NCBI GenBank assembly: GCA_002323775.1
Contig: DCPV01000190.1
Location: 10,445 to 36,453, forward strand
DNA from: Firmicutes bacterium UBA1535
GTDB lineage: Bacteria > Bacillota > Clostridia > Tissierellales > Sedimentibacteraceae
Length of the DNA: 26,009 nt
Direction: 5' to 3'
The translations under genes were made by a program, and so were the position numbers. The notes below the pieces were generated by a model. That model was not told the origin of the DNA. It saw only the letters and a program-made list of their open reading frames with translations, and did not search any database. Shown one piece after another: positions 8,277 through 16,486 of the stretch; positions within the stretch are counted from its first letter, which is position 1, and the number at the start of each line of letters is the position of its first letter.

Positions 8277-8327
8277 ACATAATGTATAGTGAATAATAGA
8301 AATATAAATAAGCTTATGGAGGTAAAA

Positions 8328-10385
8328 ATGGAAAACAATTTTGACTCAGTAGTCGATATGTTCTTGTTTGAGGCAAACACTCTGTTGGAGCAATTAGACG
8401 AAATACTTTTGAGGGTTGAAGAAAACAAACAGTTCAGTGCAGATTACATCAATGAAATATTCAGAATAATGCATACAATTAAAGGGTCGGCAGCCATGAT
8501 GCAATTCAATGGAATTATGACTATATCTCATAAAATAGAAGATTTATTCTTTTATATAAGAGAAAATGGTCTAAATGATGATAGATTTACTGAACCTTTG
8601 ATTAGTTTGGTATTTAAGTGTACAGATTTTATCAAAAATGAAATTACAAAAATTCAAAACGAAAGCCCTTTAACAGAAAGCATAGGGGAATATGAGGAGC
8701 AAATAAAGGAGCTTCTTGATGTAGTATCAGGTAAGAAAGAATACATAAAAAACGGCAATGGTAAAAATGATGCTAAAGCTGTACAAGTTAAGCCCGCAGA
8801 TAAAGCAGTAGAAAAAACAGATAATTCTGAAAAAAGATACTGTATTAAGGTAGATTTTGATGATGGAAGCGGTATGGAAAATCTAAGAGCATTCATGATT
8901 ATTAATCATCTTAAAGATATAACATCCAATTTTACATATGAGCCAGAAGATATAGAAACTAACAAAGAAACTATTAAAGATATTTTACAAAATAGCTTTA
9001 GAATATATTTTGATAATGAAGTTGACATGAAGTATGGAATCGAAGTAATAAAAGATACTCTTAATATTAAGAACTATACAGTTGTTGAAAAAGAGGAAAC
9101 TATAAAGAATGAGCCTAAAGCTGAGAAAGAAAACAAAACTGTAGCTACACAAAAACAGGAAACAAATCAATCAACTGAACAAAATAATATATCTAAGCAA
9201 AATAAACAAAGTCTAATCAGTGTTAATTTATTCAAATTGGACAAGCTAGCTAACCTAGTTGGAGAAATAGTTATAACAGAATCTATGGTAGTGTCAAATC
9301 CTGAAGTAAACAAGCTTAATTTAGATAGTTTTACAAAGGCTACAAGAGAGCTTAGAAAGCTTACAGATGAGCTGCAAAATGTTGTTATGTCATTAAGAAT
9401 GGTTCCTGTTTCAGGAGTTTTCCAAAAAATGAAGAGAATCGTACGTGATATGAACAAAGAGCTAGACAAGGATGTTGAACTTGTTTTGGTTGGAGATGAC
9501 ATAGAGCTTGATAAAACAATTGTTGATGGTATAGCAGACCCAATCATGCACCTTGTAAGAAATTCTATGGATCATGGTATTGAAACTGCTGAAGAAAGAA
9601 TTAAAAAAGGTAAGAACCCAAGAGGGACAATAACTCTTACAGCAGTAAATACTGGCGGAGAGATATTAGTATCTGTTGAGGATGATGGAAAGGGATTAAA
9701 TCCAGAATACATTCTGTCAAAAGCAAAAACTCGTAATCTTTTACAGAAGCCAGAGTCTGAATATACAATGAAAGAGATATTCTCGTTCGTTATGTTGCCG
9801 GGCTTTTCAACAAAGGATGCAGTAACTGAGTTCTCAGGTCGTGGAGTAGGTATGGATGTTGTTAAGAAAAACATAGATGCTGTAGGCGGCAATGTTGTCT
9901 TAGACAGCAAGATTGACAGAGGAACAACAGTAACGTTTAAGATACCTTTGACATTGGCTATAGTAAAGGGTATGCAGGTAGAAGTAGGCGGCACAGAATT
10001 TATCATACCTATTAATAACATACAACAATCCCTAAATATCAATAGAAAGGATATCGTTGTAAACACTGATGGCTCTGAAGGTATAATGCTCAGAAATAAA
10101 TGCTATCCTATTGTCAGACTTCATGAATTGTACGGTATAGACTCAGGCATAAAGGCGCTTGAAGAAGGTATATTGGTACTCGTTGAGGTTGATGGCAAAG
10201 GATATGGAATATTTGCAGATAAGTTGCTTGGAGAGCAGCAAGTAGTTGTAAAACCAGTGCCTGTATTATTAAATAAATTCGACATAAAAAGTGTCGGAAT
10301 ATCAGGTTGTTCAATACTTGGGGATGGAAGTATAAACTTAATTCTCGATGTAATGAGCATATACGAGAGTGTTTTGGAGGCTTAA
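8328..10385 (+). CDS. cheA: chemotaxis sensor histidine kinase CheA
   Basis: A 685-residue cytoplasmic kinase that autophosphorylates in response to chemoreceptors and passes phosphate to CheY and CheB. The ATG at 8328 is preceded by GGAGG at a 5-base spacing; upstream in-frame starts lack such a site. Domains: P1 Hpt about 1-120 with phospho-acceptor H49 in MHTIKGSA; P2 CheY/CheB-docking domain about 168-258; P3 dimerisation about 290-365; P4 ATPase about 365-540, with the N-box DPIMHLVRNSMDHGIE near 404, G1 DDGKGLNP, and the ATP lid GFSTKDAVTEFSGRGVGMD; P5 CheW-like domain about 545-685. Length and order are those of a normal CheA. It is the first gene of cheA-cheW-cheR-cheB. No cheY is in the window, so the response regulator must be elsewhere. 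Confidence 0.98.
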   Translation: MENNFDSVVDMFLFEANTLLEQLDEILLRVEENKQFSADYINEIFRIMHTIKGSAAMMQFNGIMTISHKIEDLFFYIRENGLNDDRFTEPLISLVFKCTDFIKNEITKIQNESPLTESIGEYEEQIKELLDVVSGKKEYIKNGNGKNDAKAVQVKPADKAVEKTDNSEKRYCIKVDFDDGSGMENLRAFMIINHLKDITSNFTYEPEDIETNKETIKDILQNSFRIYFDNEVDMKYGIEVIKDTLNIKNYTVVEKEETIKNEPKAEKENKTVATQKQETNQSTEQNNISKQNKQSLISVNLFKLDKLANLVGEIVITESMVVSNPEVNKLNLDSFTKATRELRKLTDELQNVVMSLRMVPVSGVFQKMKRIVRDMNKELDKDVELVLVGDDIELDKTIVDGIADPIMHLVRNSMDHGIETAEERIKKGKNPRGTITLTAVNTGGEILVSVEDDGKGLNPEYILSKAKTRNLLQKPESEYTMKEIFSFVMLPGFSTKDAVTEFSGRGVGMDVVKKNIDAVGGNVVLDSKIDRGTTVTFKIPLTLAIVKGMQVEVGGTEFIIPINNIQQSLNINRKDIVVNTDGSEGIMLRNKCYPIVRLHELYGIDSGIKALEEGILVLVEVDGKGYGIFADKLLGEQQVVVKPVPVLLNKFDIKSVGISGCSILGDGSINLILDVMSIYESVLEA

Positions 10386-10386
10386 T

Positions 10387-10845
10387 ATGAGTGAAAATAA
10401 TGTAATGATTCAAAAAGATTCAGGAATAGAAAAATATTTGTCTTTTTATTCAGCAGATGTTGAATATGCAGTAAATATCAAATATGTTACAGATATTATA
10501 AACCTATTGCCTATAACATTTTTACCAAAAATACCAAAATATATAAAAGGTATAGTAAACCTAAGAGGTAAGATAGTACCAGTAATTGATATAAGAATGA
10601 GATTTGGCAAGGAAAGCATTGATTATACAGAAACAGCCTGCATTATCGTTATGGAGTATTCCGATATTACAGTAGGAATATTGGTTGATGCAGTAGCAGA
10701 GGTGGCAGATATAGAAACAGCAAGTATTATGACACCACCTAAAGGAAGTTCTAATGAAATCAACAGATTTGTAAACGGAATTTCTAAGAAAAACAACAAA
10801 GTAAAATTATTGATAAACAGCATGAGCTTGTTTGAGGTTGAATAA
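10387..10845 (+). CDS. cheW: chemotaxis coupling protein CheW
   Basis: A 152-residue protein consisting of a single CheW domain. It bridges chemoreceptor tips and the P5 domain of CheA in the array. Typical features are KYVTDIINLLPITFLPKIPKYIKGIVNLRGKIVPVIDIRMRFG (described by position: residues about 29-72, with the IVNLRG core) and the C-terminal VGILVDAVAEVADI. The ATG at 10387 is one base after the cheA stop, and its GGAGG lies inside the last codons of cheA, so translation is coupled. Confidence 0.96.
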   Translation: MSENNVMIQKDSGIEKYLSFYSADVEYAVNIKYVTDIINLLPITFLPKIPKYIKGIVNLRGKIVPVIDIRMRFGKESIDYTETACIIVMEYSDITVGILVDAVAEVADIETASIMTPPKGSSNEINRFVNGISKKNNKVKLLINSMSLFEVE

Positions 10846-10899
10846 TTTGGAAAGTTTAAACAAGTTAAGCGAGATTAAAGCTGTCAGGAGGATAAGCAT

Positions 10900-11709
10900 A
10901 TGATTCAAATTACAGATAAAGAATTTACTGAATTGGTTGAATTTATGCACAAAAATTACGGTATAAATTTAATAAACAAAAGACAGTTGATAGAAGGTAG
11001 GATGTCTAATGTCTTGGATAAAATGGGCATGAAAAGCTTTAGTGATTATATAACACTTATTAAAAGAGGAAATAATGAACACATAGAAACTCTTATAAAT
11101 AGGTTAACTACTAATCACACATTTTTCTACAGAGAGGACAATCACTACAAATTTTTAAAGGAAGTTGTTTTGCCGGAGCATGAGTCTAAAAGCGTCACTA
11201 GAAATTTTAATATATGGAGTGCAGCCTGTTCGTCTGGAGAGGAGCCATATACTATTGCAATGGCAATAGATGATTACTTTGGTGCTAAAAAATCCTTATG
11301 GAACACAAGGATACTGGCTACAGATATATCGCAAAATGTTCTTAATAAAGCAAAGGAAGCAATTTATCAGGAGGAAAGCATAAAAGGTCTTCCTCCTACT
11401 TGGAAAACAAAATATCTTAAAAAATTAGATAATGGCAAATATGAAATCATCCCTCAGATAAAAAATGAGGTACAGTTTAAAACATTTAATTTAATGGAGC
11501 CTATACCAACTTTACAAATAAACAAATATAACTTGATATTTTGTAGAAATGTTATGATTTATTTTGATGTAAATACAAAAAATGATTTGATTAATAGACT
11601 TTATGATGCTCTTGTACCAGGAGGATATTTATTTATCGGTCATTCAGAGACTGTGCAAAGAGAAAAATCGAAATTTAACTATATTTGCCCAGCGATATAT
11701 AGAAAATAA
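10900..11709 (+). CDS. cheR: chemoreceptor glutamate methyltransferase CheR
   Basis: A 269-residue SAM-dependent methyltransferase that methylates glutamates on chemoreceptors for adaptation. The N-terminal helical domain (about 1-75) includes LINRLTTNHTFFYRE, the conserved CheR segment leading into the catalytic domain. The SAM-binding part has WSAACSSGEEPYTIAM near 103-120, the ATDIS segment, and FCRNVMIYFD near 212-221, all hallmark CheR motifs. The start follows CAGGAGG by 7 bases. It lies between cheW and cheB and should be counterbalanced by CheB. No C-terminal TPR or receptor-tethering extension is present. Confidence 0.97.
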   Translation: MIQITDKEFTELVEFMHKNYGINLINKRQLIEGRMSNVLDKMGMKSFSDYITLIKRGNNEHIETLINRLTTNHTFFYREDNHYKFLKEVVLPEHESKSVTRNFNIWSAACSSGEEPYTIAMAIDDYFGAKKSLWNTRILATDISQNVLNKAKEAIYQEESIKGLPPTWKTKYLKKLDNGKYEIIPQIKNEVQFKTFNLMEPIPTLQINKYNLIFCRNVMIYFDVNTKNDLINRLYDALVPGGYLFIGHSETVQREKSKFNYICPAIYRK

Positions 11710-11727
11710 TGCAAAAGAATTGCTATG

Positions 11728-11760
11728 TGACACTAATCTAAAAAAATTAGATTAGTGTCA
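11728..11760. other. perfect 14-bp hairpin without U-tract between cheR and cheB
   Basis: TGACACTAATCTAA (11728-11741) pairs exactly with TTAGATTAGTGTCA (11747-11760) around a 5-A loop. The bases after it are AACGATAA, so it is not a standard intrinsic terminator on the plus strand, and the minus strand has no T-tract either. It could be an mRNA stability or processing element, a partial attenuator, or a protein-binding palindrome. Confidence 0.7.
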
Positions 11761-11799
11761 AACGATAATTATTACTGAAAAAGAAGGGAAGATAATATA

Positions 11800-12903
11800 A
11801 TGAGTTCACGAAAAATAAAAGTGCTGATAATTGATGATTCATTATTATTTAGAAATGTATTGAAGCAGGAACTTTCCAAAGATCCACATATAGACGTTGT
11901 CGGCATGGCAGTTGATCCTATAGATGCAGAAGATAAGATAAAAGTTTTAAAACCAGACATAATTACTTTAGATGTTGAGATGCCTAGAATGAATGGTATC
12001 ACATTCCTAAAGAAGCTAATGAGAGAAAATCCAATAAAGGTCGTATTGGTAAGCTCATTGAATATAAGCGTTTTTGATGCCTTAGATGCTGGAGCTGTAG
12101 ACTTTGTTAAAAAGCCTGATATGAGCAGTAAAAACGAGTTGACTAATTTCTATTTTGAACTAAGCGGCAAGATAAAAATTGCTCATATAGCCAAGTTGAA
12201 AATTAAAGCAACTGAAAGCTCTAGTGCAGGTATAGGTTTAGCTAGCTCAACTTCTGCTTCAAGCACTGCTGCTCAAACTACTACTGAAAAAACACCAACG
12301 CTTACTAATCTTAATCTTGGCTTTCTTTCTCCACAGCAGGTCATAGCAATAGGAGCATCAACTGGTGGGACAGAAGCAACGCTTGAGATACTGAAAAAAT
12401 TGCCTAAGGAGGTGCCTGGGATTTTAGTTACTCAGCATATGCCTCCGGGATTTACTAAAATGTATGCTGACAGATTAAACAAATTATGTCAGATGGAAGT
12501 AAGAGAGGCAGTAAATGGAGACAGACTAACGGCAGGACTTGCTTTAGTAGCCCCTGGAGATAAGCAAATGCGTCTAGTTAAGGATGCAAAGGGCTATTTT
12601 GTACGTTGCTTAGGTGAAGAAAAGGTGAGTGGTCACTGCCCGTCAGTGGATGTACTATTTGAATCAGTATCGAAAGTAGCAGGAGCAAATGCTATAGGTA
12701 TAATCCTAACAGGTATGGGCAAGGACGGAGCAGACGGACTTCTAAAGATGAGGACATCAGGAGCTTATACCATAGGACAGGATCAAGCAAGCTGTGTCGT
12801 TTACGGTATGCCAAAGGTAGCTTATGATATAGGAGGAGTACAAATTCAAAGCCCTATAACAGAAATAGCAAATATTTTAATAAAACAACTAAATAAAAAA
12901 TAA
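11800..12903 (+). CDS. cheB: chemotaxis response-regulator methylesterase/deamidase CheB
   Basis: A 367-residue protein that removes methyl groups from, and deamidates, chemoreceptors once phosphorylated by CheA. The receiver domain (5-105) has the acidic pair D12/D13, phospho-acceptor D58 in TLDVEMPRMNG, and K104 in DFVKKPD. A Ser/Thr/Ala-rich linker spans about 138-166. The methylesterase domain (about 178-365) has the catalytic triad S187 (IGASTGGT), H213 (TQHMPPGF) and D309 (GMGKDGADG). All key residues are present. The start is preceded by AAGGGAAG. A strong hairpin separates it from cheR, so its expression may differ from that of the first three che genes. Confidence 0.97.
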   Translation: MSSRKIKVLIIDDSLLFRNVLKQELSKDPHIDVVGMAVDPIDAEDKIKVLKPDIITLDVEMPRMNGITFLKKLMRENPIKVVLVSSLNISVFDALDAGAVDFVKKPDMSSKNELTNFYFELSGKIKIAHIAKLKIKATESSSAGIGLASSTSASSTAAQTTTEKTPTLTNLNLGFLSPQQVIAIGASTGGTEATLEILKKLPKEVPGILVTQHMPPGFTKMYADRLNKLCQMEVREAVNGDRLTAGLALVAPGDKQMRLVKDAKGYFVRCLGEEKVSGHCPSVDVLFESVSKVAGANAIGIILTGMGKDGADGLLKMRTSGAYTIGQDQASCVVYGMPKVAYDIGGVQIQSPITEIANILIKQLNKK

Positions 12904-12904
12904 A

Positions 12905-12948
12905 TTGTGACGATATATATAGTAAGCGATGATATTATATCATCACAA
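12905..12948. other. inverted repeat after cheB, no U-tract
   Basis: TTGTGACGATATA (12905-12917) and TATATCATCACAA (12936-12948) pair over 13 positions with one mismatch. An alternative inner hairpin is GATGATA/TATCATC. What follows is TAAAATATTG, not a T-run. It lies 2 bases past the cheB stop and may be an atypical end-of-message structure or a processing site. Confidence 0.5.
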
Positions 12949-13099
12949 TAAAATATTGATACTAATTTTTGATAGCTTGATTGCATAGAATTTTACTTTA
13001 CGAATAAAAAGAAAAAATATAAATTAGTATAAAATAAAAATTTAAAGTGTTTTACATATATATTTCGAAAAGGCACTCAGTAACGAAAGGAGAAAAATT

Positions 13100-15367
13100 A
13101 TGTCAACAACATCAAGTATTTATGGTTCGGGTGTAAGCTCAAAGCGTGTAAATGGACTTATGTCAGGGCTAGATACAGACGAACTAGTAAAACAAATGTC
13201 ATACGCAACTCAGACAAAAATAAATAAACAGTTTCAAGCACAGCAAAAGCTTGTTTATAAGCAGGACGCATTTAGAGACGTTATATCTAAATTGGTTAAA
13301 TTCAGCGATAAATATTTTTCGGCAACTTCAAAGACTAACATATTAAGTCCAAGCTTTTTTAGAGCAAATACCGCTAAATCTTCATCAAGCAATGTAACGG
13401 TTTCTGGAGATACGGAAGCTTTAAAGAATTTCTCAATAGATGATGTTATAAGTGTTGCATCTACTGCTAGATTTACTTCTAATAAAGAAGTATCCAGTGG
13501 AGTAATAACAAGTGGTGATATTGATTCTACTAGCAAATTCAACGCATTAGCAGGGCAGGCTATAACTCTTAAAAGTGGAGAAAAGACGTATACATTAAAA
13601 ATTGATGCAAATTTTGAGTTTAAAGATAGCGATCCACTTAAATCTGAGCTGGAACAAATTCAAGATGAACTTAATAGACAGATAAATAGCATAACAGCGC
13701 TTAAAAATGCTGGAGTTGAATACTCAATTGATGCTGGTAAATTAAAACTTAATCCTGGAACATTTGGTGAAGGAGTTTTAAAAGTATCATCTGTAGGGGA
13801 TGAAATAAAAGAACGTTTAAATATCGAGGTAGATTCAGGAGGTTCTTCTGGTGAAGTTATAGATACATCAGCAGTAGCTTTTCTAAAAGATGTAAACTTA
13901 AAAGATATTTTAGCAAAAGGCCAAATGACTTTCGACTACAATGGTATCCAGAAAACTATAAGCTTTCCAGATGCAGCATCTCCTGAAGCAATAAATACAG
14001 CTGAGAAATTTAAGATATATTTACAAGGCAAGCTGGACACTATGTATGGTTCAGGAAAGATACAAGTTGGAACAGATGATAACAAATTAACATTCGAAAC
14101 AACAGGAACAAACAATTTGTTTGGAATATCATCAATGAGTCAAGATATAAGCAAATATACCGGATTATCAGTTGGAAATTACAATCGTGTAAATAAAGAT
14201 TTAGCCATATCTAAGGCTGGTCTGAAAGATTCGTTAAATTCAACAGAGACAAATGCAGACGGAAAAAAATTATATGAAATAACTATTAATGATACGAAAT
14301 TTTCGTTTACAGAAGATTCAACACTGAATGATATAATAAAAGAAATAAATTCTTCTGATGCAGGCATAACTCTTACACATTCTGCAACAACGGATAAATT
14401 TACAGCTGTTTCAAAAGATACCGGAGCACATATGGACATTGTAATTTCTGATGATGTAGGAAATCTTGCTAATGTGCTTTTCGGACAAAAGGATGTTGCG
14501 GGTGGATATTCCGTAGAAAAAGGAACAGATACGGTTGTAAAAGTTACTAAAAATGGTGTAGAAGAAACCTTGACACGTAGTACAAGCAATATTAGCTTTG
14601 ATGGCATTAATATAGGTCTTACAAATAAGGCTGTAGGCGAAAAAAACATCACCTTTACTGTAAGTGAAGAAACTGATAAAGTTGTTGAAAAGATGGCTCA
14701 GTTCGTTGAAGATTATAATGAAATTGTAACATACTTAGATGCAAAACTCAGTGAAAAATCGAATAGCAAATATCCGCCTCTTACAGACGAGCAAAGAAGA
14801 GAAATGTCTGAAAGTGAAATAAAGCTTTGGGATGAAAAAGCAAAAGAAGGTATGTTGTATCTTGACTCTGATATGAATGCCTTGCTATACTCTTGGAAAG
14901 AGTCAGTATCAGGCTTTGTAGAAGGCAATAGCATGCACATGTCGAGCATAGGTATAGCATCAGCATTTGGAGATTATTCTGGTAAATTGGTCTTTAATGA
15001 AGAAAAATTTAGAAATGCTTATGCAACAGATGCTGAAAAAATTGAAGAACTCTTTACAAAAAATTCTAAAAATGCAACGACAGAGCAAAAAGGCTTAGCC
15101 CAAAGGTTAAAAGATGTTACTTCAAGAAATGTAGGAGTAGTGGGTGAAAAGGGAATTCTTGTTGAGAGAGCAGGAACTAAAGGCACTTCAAGCGAAAAAG
15201 CTAACTTCTTATATGAAAGAATAAAAGAATATGATGATATGATTGCAAAGCTAAAAACTAAATTGGTAGCTGAACAGCAAAAATATTATGCGAAATTTAC
15301 CGCATTAGAAAAAGCACTTGCTAATATGAACAGTCAAAGTTCATGGTTAAGTTCCCAATTTCAGTAA
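13100..15367 (+). CDS. fliD: flagellar filament cap protein FliD (HAP2), enlarged
   Basis: A 755-residue protein; it caps the growing filament and folds exported flagellin subunits at the tip. The N-terminal FliD_N domain (about 10-115) is clear: VNGLMSGLDTDELVKQMS followed by a coiled-coil segment to KFSDKYFS. The C-terminal FliD_C domain (about 480-750) ends in a long helix and SSWLSSQFQ. Between them lie about 350 residues of beta-rich, Thr/Ser/Asp-rich sequence that is longer than in typical FliD proteins of about 450-550 residues; these outer D2/D3-like domains are surface-exposed and usually variable. The ATG follows AGGAG by 7 bases. No convincing SigD promoter is seen in the 196-base gap upstream. 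It leads the fliD-fliS-fliT-like group. Confidence 0.95.
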   Translation: MSTTSSIYGSGVSSKRVNGLMSGLDTDELVKQMSYATQTKINKQFQAQQKLVYKQDAFRDVISKLVKFSDKYFSATSKTNILSPSFFRANTAKSSSSNVTVSGDTEALKNFSIDDVISVASTARFTSNKEVSSGVITSGDIDSTSKFNALAGQAITLKSGEKTYTLKIDANFEFKDSDPLKSELEQIQDELNRQINSITALKNAGVEYSIDAGKLKLNPGTFGEGVLKVSSVGDEIKERLNIEVDSGGSSGEVIDTSAVAFLKDVNLKDILAKGQMTFDYNGIQKTISFPDAASPEAINTAEKFKIYLQGKLDTMYGSGKIQVGTDDNKLTFETTGTNNLFGISSMSQDISKYTGLSVGNYNRVNKDLAISKAGLKDSLNSTETNADGKKLYEITINDTKFSFTEDSTLNDIIKEINSSDAGITLTHSATTDKFTAVSKDTGAHMDIVISDDVGNLANVLFGQKDVAGGYSVEKGTDTVVKVTKNGVEETLTRSTSNISFDGINIGLTNKAVGEKNITFTVSEETDKVVEKMAQFVEDYNEIVTYLDAKLSEKSNSKYPPLTDEQRREMSESEIKLWDEKAKEGMLYLDSDMNALLYSWKESVSGFVEGNSMHMSSIGIASAFGDYSGKLVFNEEKFRNAYATDAEKIEELFTKNSKNATTEQKGLAQRLKDVTSRNVGVVGEKGILVERAGTKGTSSEKANFLYERIKEYDDMIAKLKTKLVAEQQKYYAKFTALEKALANMNSQSSWLSSQFQ

Positions 15368-15395
15368 AATGCTTTTCTAATACAAACTAGTGTAA

Positions 15396-15426
15396 AATCA
15401 GTTGGAGTATAATACTCCAACTGATT
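15396..15426. other. perfect 14-bp hairpin between fliD and fliS
   Basis: AATCAGTTGGAGTA (15396-15409) pairs exactly with TACTCCAACTGATT (15413-15426) around a 3-base loop. The following bases are AAAAATCAATTTTTC, so the nearest T-run starts about 8 bases later. It is at best a weak terminator. It would leave fliS expression partly separate from fliD. Confidence 0.65.
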
Positions 15427-15459
15427 AAAAATCAATTTTTCTTAGAATGAGGTAAACAA

Positions 15460-15834
15460 ATGATTGATCCTTACAAAAATTATAAAAATATCTCTATCAA
15501 CACCATGTCAAAAGGAGAGTTATTAGTCTTGCTCTTTGACAAACTTGTACAGAGACTGACCTTAGCAACTATTCTAAACAAGGATAATAAGATAGACGAA
15601 GCTAATATAAATCTGAACAAGTCAAGAGAAATATTTAATTATCTGCTTATAAGTCTTGACAATAATTATAAATTATCAAAGGATTTATCTGAGCTATATG
15701 CCTTTTTTAACGCCCAAATCATTAAGGCCACTGCTAAAAGAGATATGGATTTAATAGAACAAATCTTGCCAATGATTAGAGAATTAAGAGATACATGGGT
15801 TGAGGCAGAAAAATTATCAAAGCTGAATAAGTAG
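15460..15834 (+). CDS. fliS: flagellin export chaperone FliS
   Basis: A 124-residue, all-helical protein. FliS binds the C-terminus of flagellin in the cytoplasm, keeps it unfolded and passes it to the export gate. The N-terminus reads MIDPYKNYKNISINTMSKGELLVLLFDKLVQRL, whose Tyr-x-x-Tyr-like start and E-L-x-x-L-L-F/Y-D-x-L core are the FliS signature. Length is normal. The start follows GAGGT by about 7 bases. Position directly downstream of fliD and upstream of flagellin is the usual gene order. Confidence 0.95.
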   Translation: MIDPYKNYKNISINTMSKGELLVLLFDKLVQRLTLATILNKDNKIDEANINLNKSREIFNYLLISLDNNYKLSKDLSELYAFFNAQIIKATAKRDMDLIEQILPMIRELRDTWVEAEKLSKLNK

Positions 15835-15842
15835 GTGGCAGA

Positions 15843-16277
15843 GTGATAGACTTATTAAATACTAAGCTTGAACTAATAAAAAAAATTGAAGAATTAACTT
15901 TTAATATATTAGAAATTCCATTAGAGGATGAAGAATTTGAGAATTCATTAAATAAGTACAATGAATTGATAGACAAAAGGCAAAATTTAATGAATGAGAT
16001 AGATGATATTGATTATAAGATTAATAGCATAGATTTGCAACTGATTAGCTTTAATAGTGATTTTACAAAATCTAAAGATTTATTAGAAACTAATATAAAA
16101 TTTATTTTAAAAAACATAATAGATATGGATAAGAAAATCAAGCTTAATACTGAAAAAGAACTTATACTGACCAAGAGAAAAATAAATGAGGCAGAGCAAA
16201 GACTTCAAACTTCTGACTTTGAACTTAATAAAGAAGATAAAAAGCCAATAGGATATTACTTAAATAAAAAAAGTTAA
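15843..16277 (+). CDS. FliT-like flagellar chaperone or coiled-coil protein
   Basis: A 144-residue protein, nearly all helical, rich in Glu, Lys, Ile and Asn, with heptad-like stretches throughout. It starts at GTG 15843, eight bases after the fliS stop, with AGGTGG just upstream; the next in-frame ATG is near residue 50 and would lose the first helix. I see no diagnostic motif. The call rests on size, helical content and position right after fliS, where FliT, the FliD chaperone, is normally found. DKRQNLMNEID near residues 43-53 resembles the FliT family segment with Glu/Asp-x-R-x-x-L. If correct, it binds FliD in the cytoplasm before export. It could instead be an unrelated small flagellar protein. 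Confidence 0.6.
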   Translation: MIDLLNTKLELIKKIEELTFNILEIPLEDEEFENSLNKYNELIDKRQNLMNEIDDIDYKINSIDLQLISFNSDFTKSKDLLETNIKFILKNIIDMDKKIKLNTEKELILTKRKINEAEQRLQTSDFELNKEDKKPIGYYLNKKS

Positions 16278-16283
16278 ATTGAC

Positions 16284-16326
16284 AGGACAATATGTTAGAT
16301 TAAGATTCTAAGTATTGTTCTTTTTT
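16284..16326 (+). terminator. intrinsic terminator after the fliT-like gene
   Basis: AGGACAATA (16284-16292) pairs with TATTGTTCT (16313-16321), including one G-U pair, and a six-T run follows directly. It separates the fliD-fliS-fliT-like message from the flagellin gene. Confidence 0.75.
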
Positions 16327-16380
16327 ATAGACAGAGCAGTAGAAAAGGTGGTATTTTTCAAAGGAAAGATTGGAGAAGAT

Positions 16381-16476
16381 ATGAACAGAAATATTTTTTA
16401 TAAAAAAATATTAAAAATTTTTAAAAATTTGCTAAACTTTTACAAACTTCGACCGATATATATATTAAGCGAGTAA
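16381..16476 (+). CDS. possible 31-residue cationic peptide overlapping the flagellin promoter
   Basis: An ATG at 16381 has GGAG exactly 5 bases upstream and opens a 31-codon frame ending at TAA 16474-16476. The product is Lys-, Ile-, Phe- and Leu-rich (NIFYKKILKIFKNLLNFYKL) and could form an amphipathic cationic helix. It overlaps the whole flagellin SigD promoter, and only about 50 bases separate it from the upstream terminator, so it would rely on readthrough. Its AT-rich composition makes a chance frame plausible. Confidence 0.25.
   Translation: MNRNIFYKKILKIFKNLLNFYKLRPIYILSE
16433..16459 (+). promoter_or_regulatory. SigD (sigma-28) promoter of the flagellin gene
   Basis: TAAA at 16433-16436 and CCGATAT at 16453-16459 with a 16-base spacer match the flagellar sigma-28 consensus and the cheA promoter in this window. 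A long A/T stretch (about 16391-16430) precedes it and could act as an UP element for this highly expressed gene. The expected start is near 16466, giving a leader of about 100 bases. Confidence 0.92.
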
Positions 16477-16486
16477 AATTGCTAAG

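Larger units (their letters stand above)
8010..8327. other. 318-base divergent intergenic region
   Basis: This AT-rich stretch separates the minus-strand FliK-like operon from cheA. It holds the SigD promoter of cheA (8250-8276), a possible extended -10 site at 8143-8151, and long A/T runs at about 8187-8246 directly upstream of the SigD -35, which could act as an UP element. A weak minus-strand promoter (TTGGAA-N17-TTTATA) may drive the FliK-like operon. I see no small gene or long repeat in it. Confidence 0.6.

Noticed and set aside
9167..10413. Several minus-strand open frames opposite cheA
   Set aside because: They overlap a full-length CheA with all motifs intact, are Ser/Thr/Leu-rich as expected for antisense of this coding sequence, and have no ribosome sites.
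13000..13050. SigA promoter candidates (TTTACG ... TAAATT, TATAAA) before fliD
   Set aside because: Several equally weak matches in very AT-rich DNA; none stands out.
13041..13075. SigD-like site before fliD (TAAA followed by TTTCGAA)
   Set aside because: Only the TAAA fits; the -10 part does not match CCGATAT at the allowed spacing, in contrast to the two near-perfect sites before cheA and flagellin.
14179..14966. Minus-strand open frames opposite fliD
   Set aside because: Antisense of a well-supported gene; no start context or recognised features.
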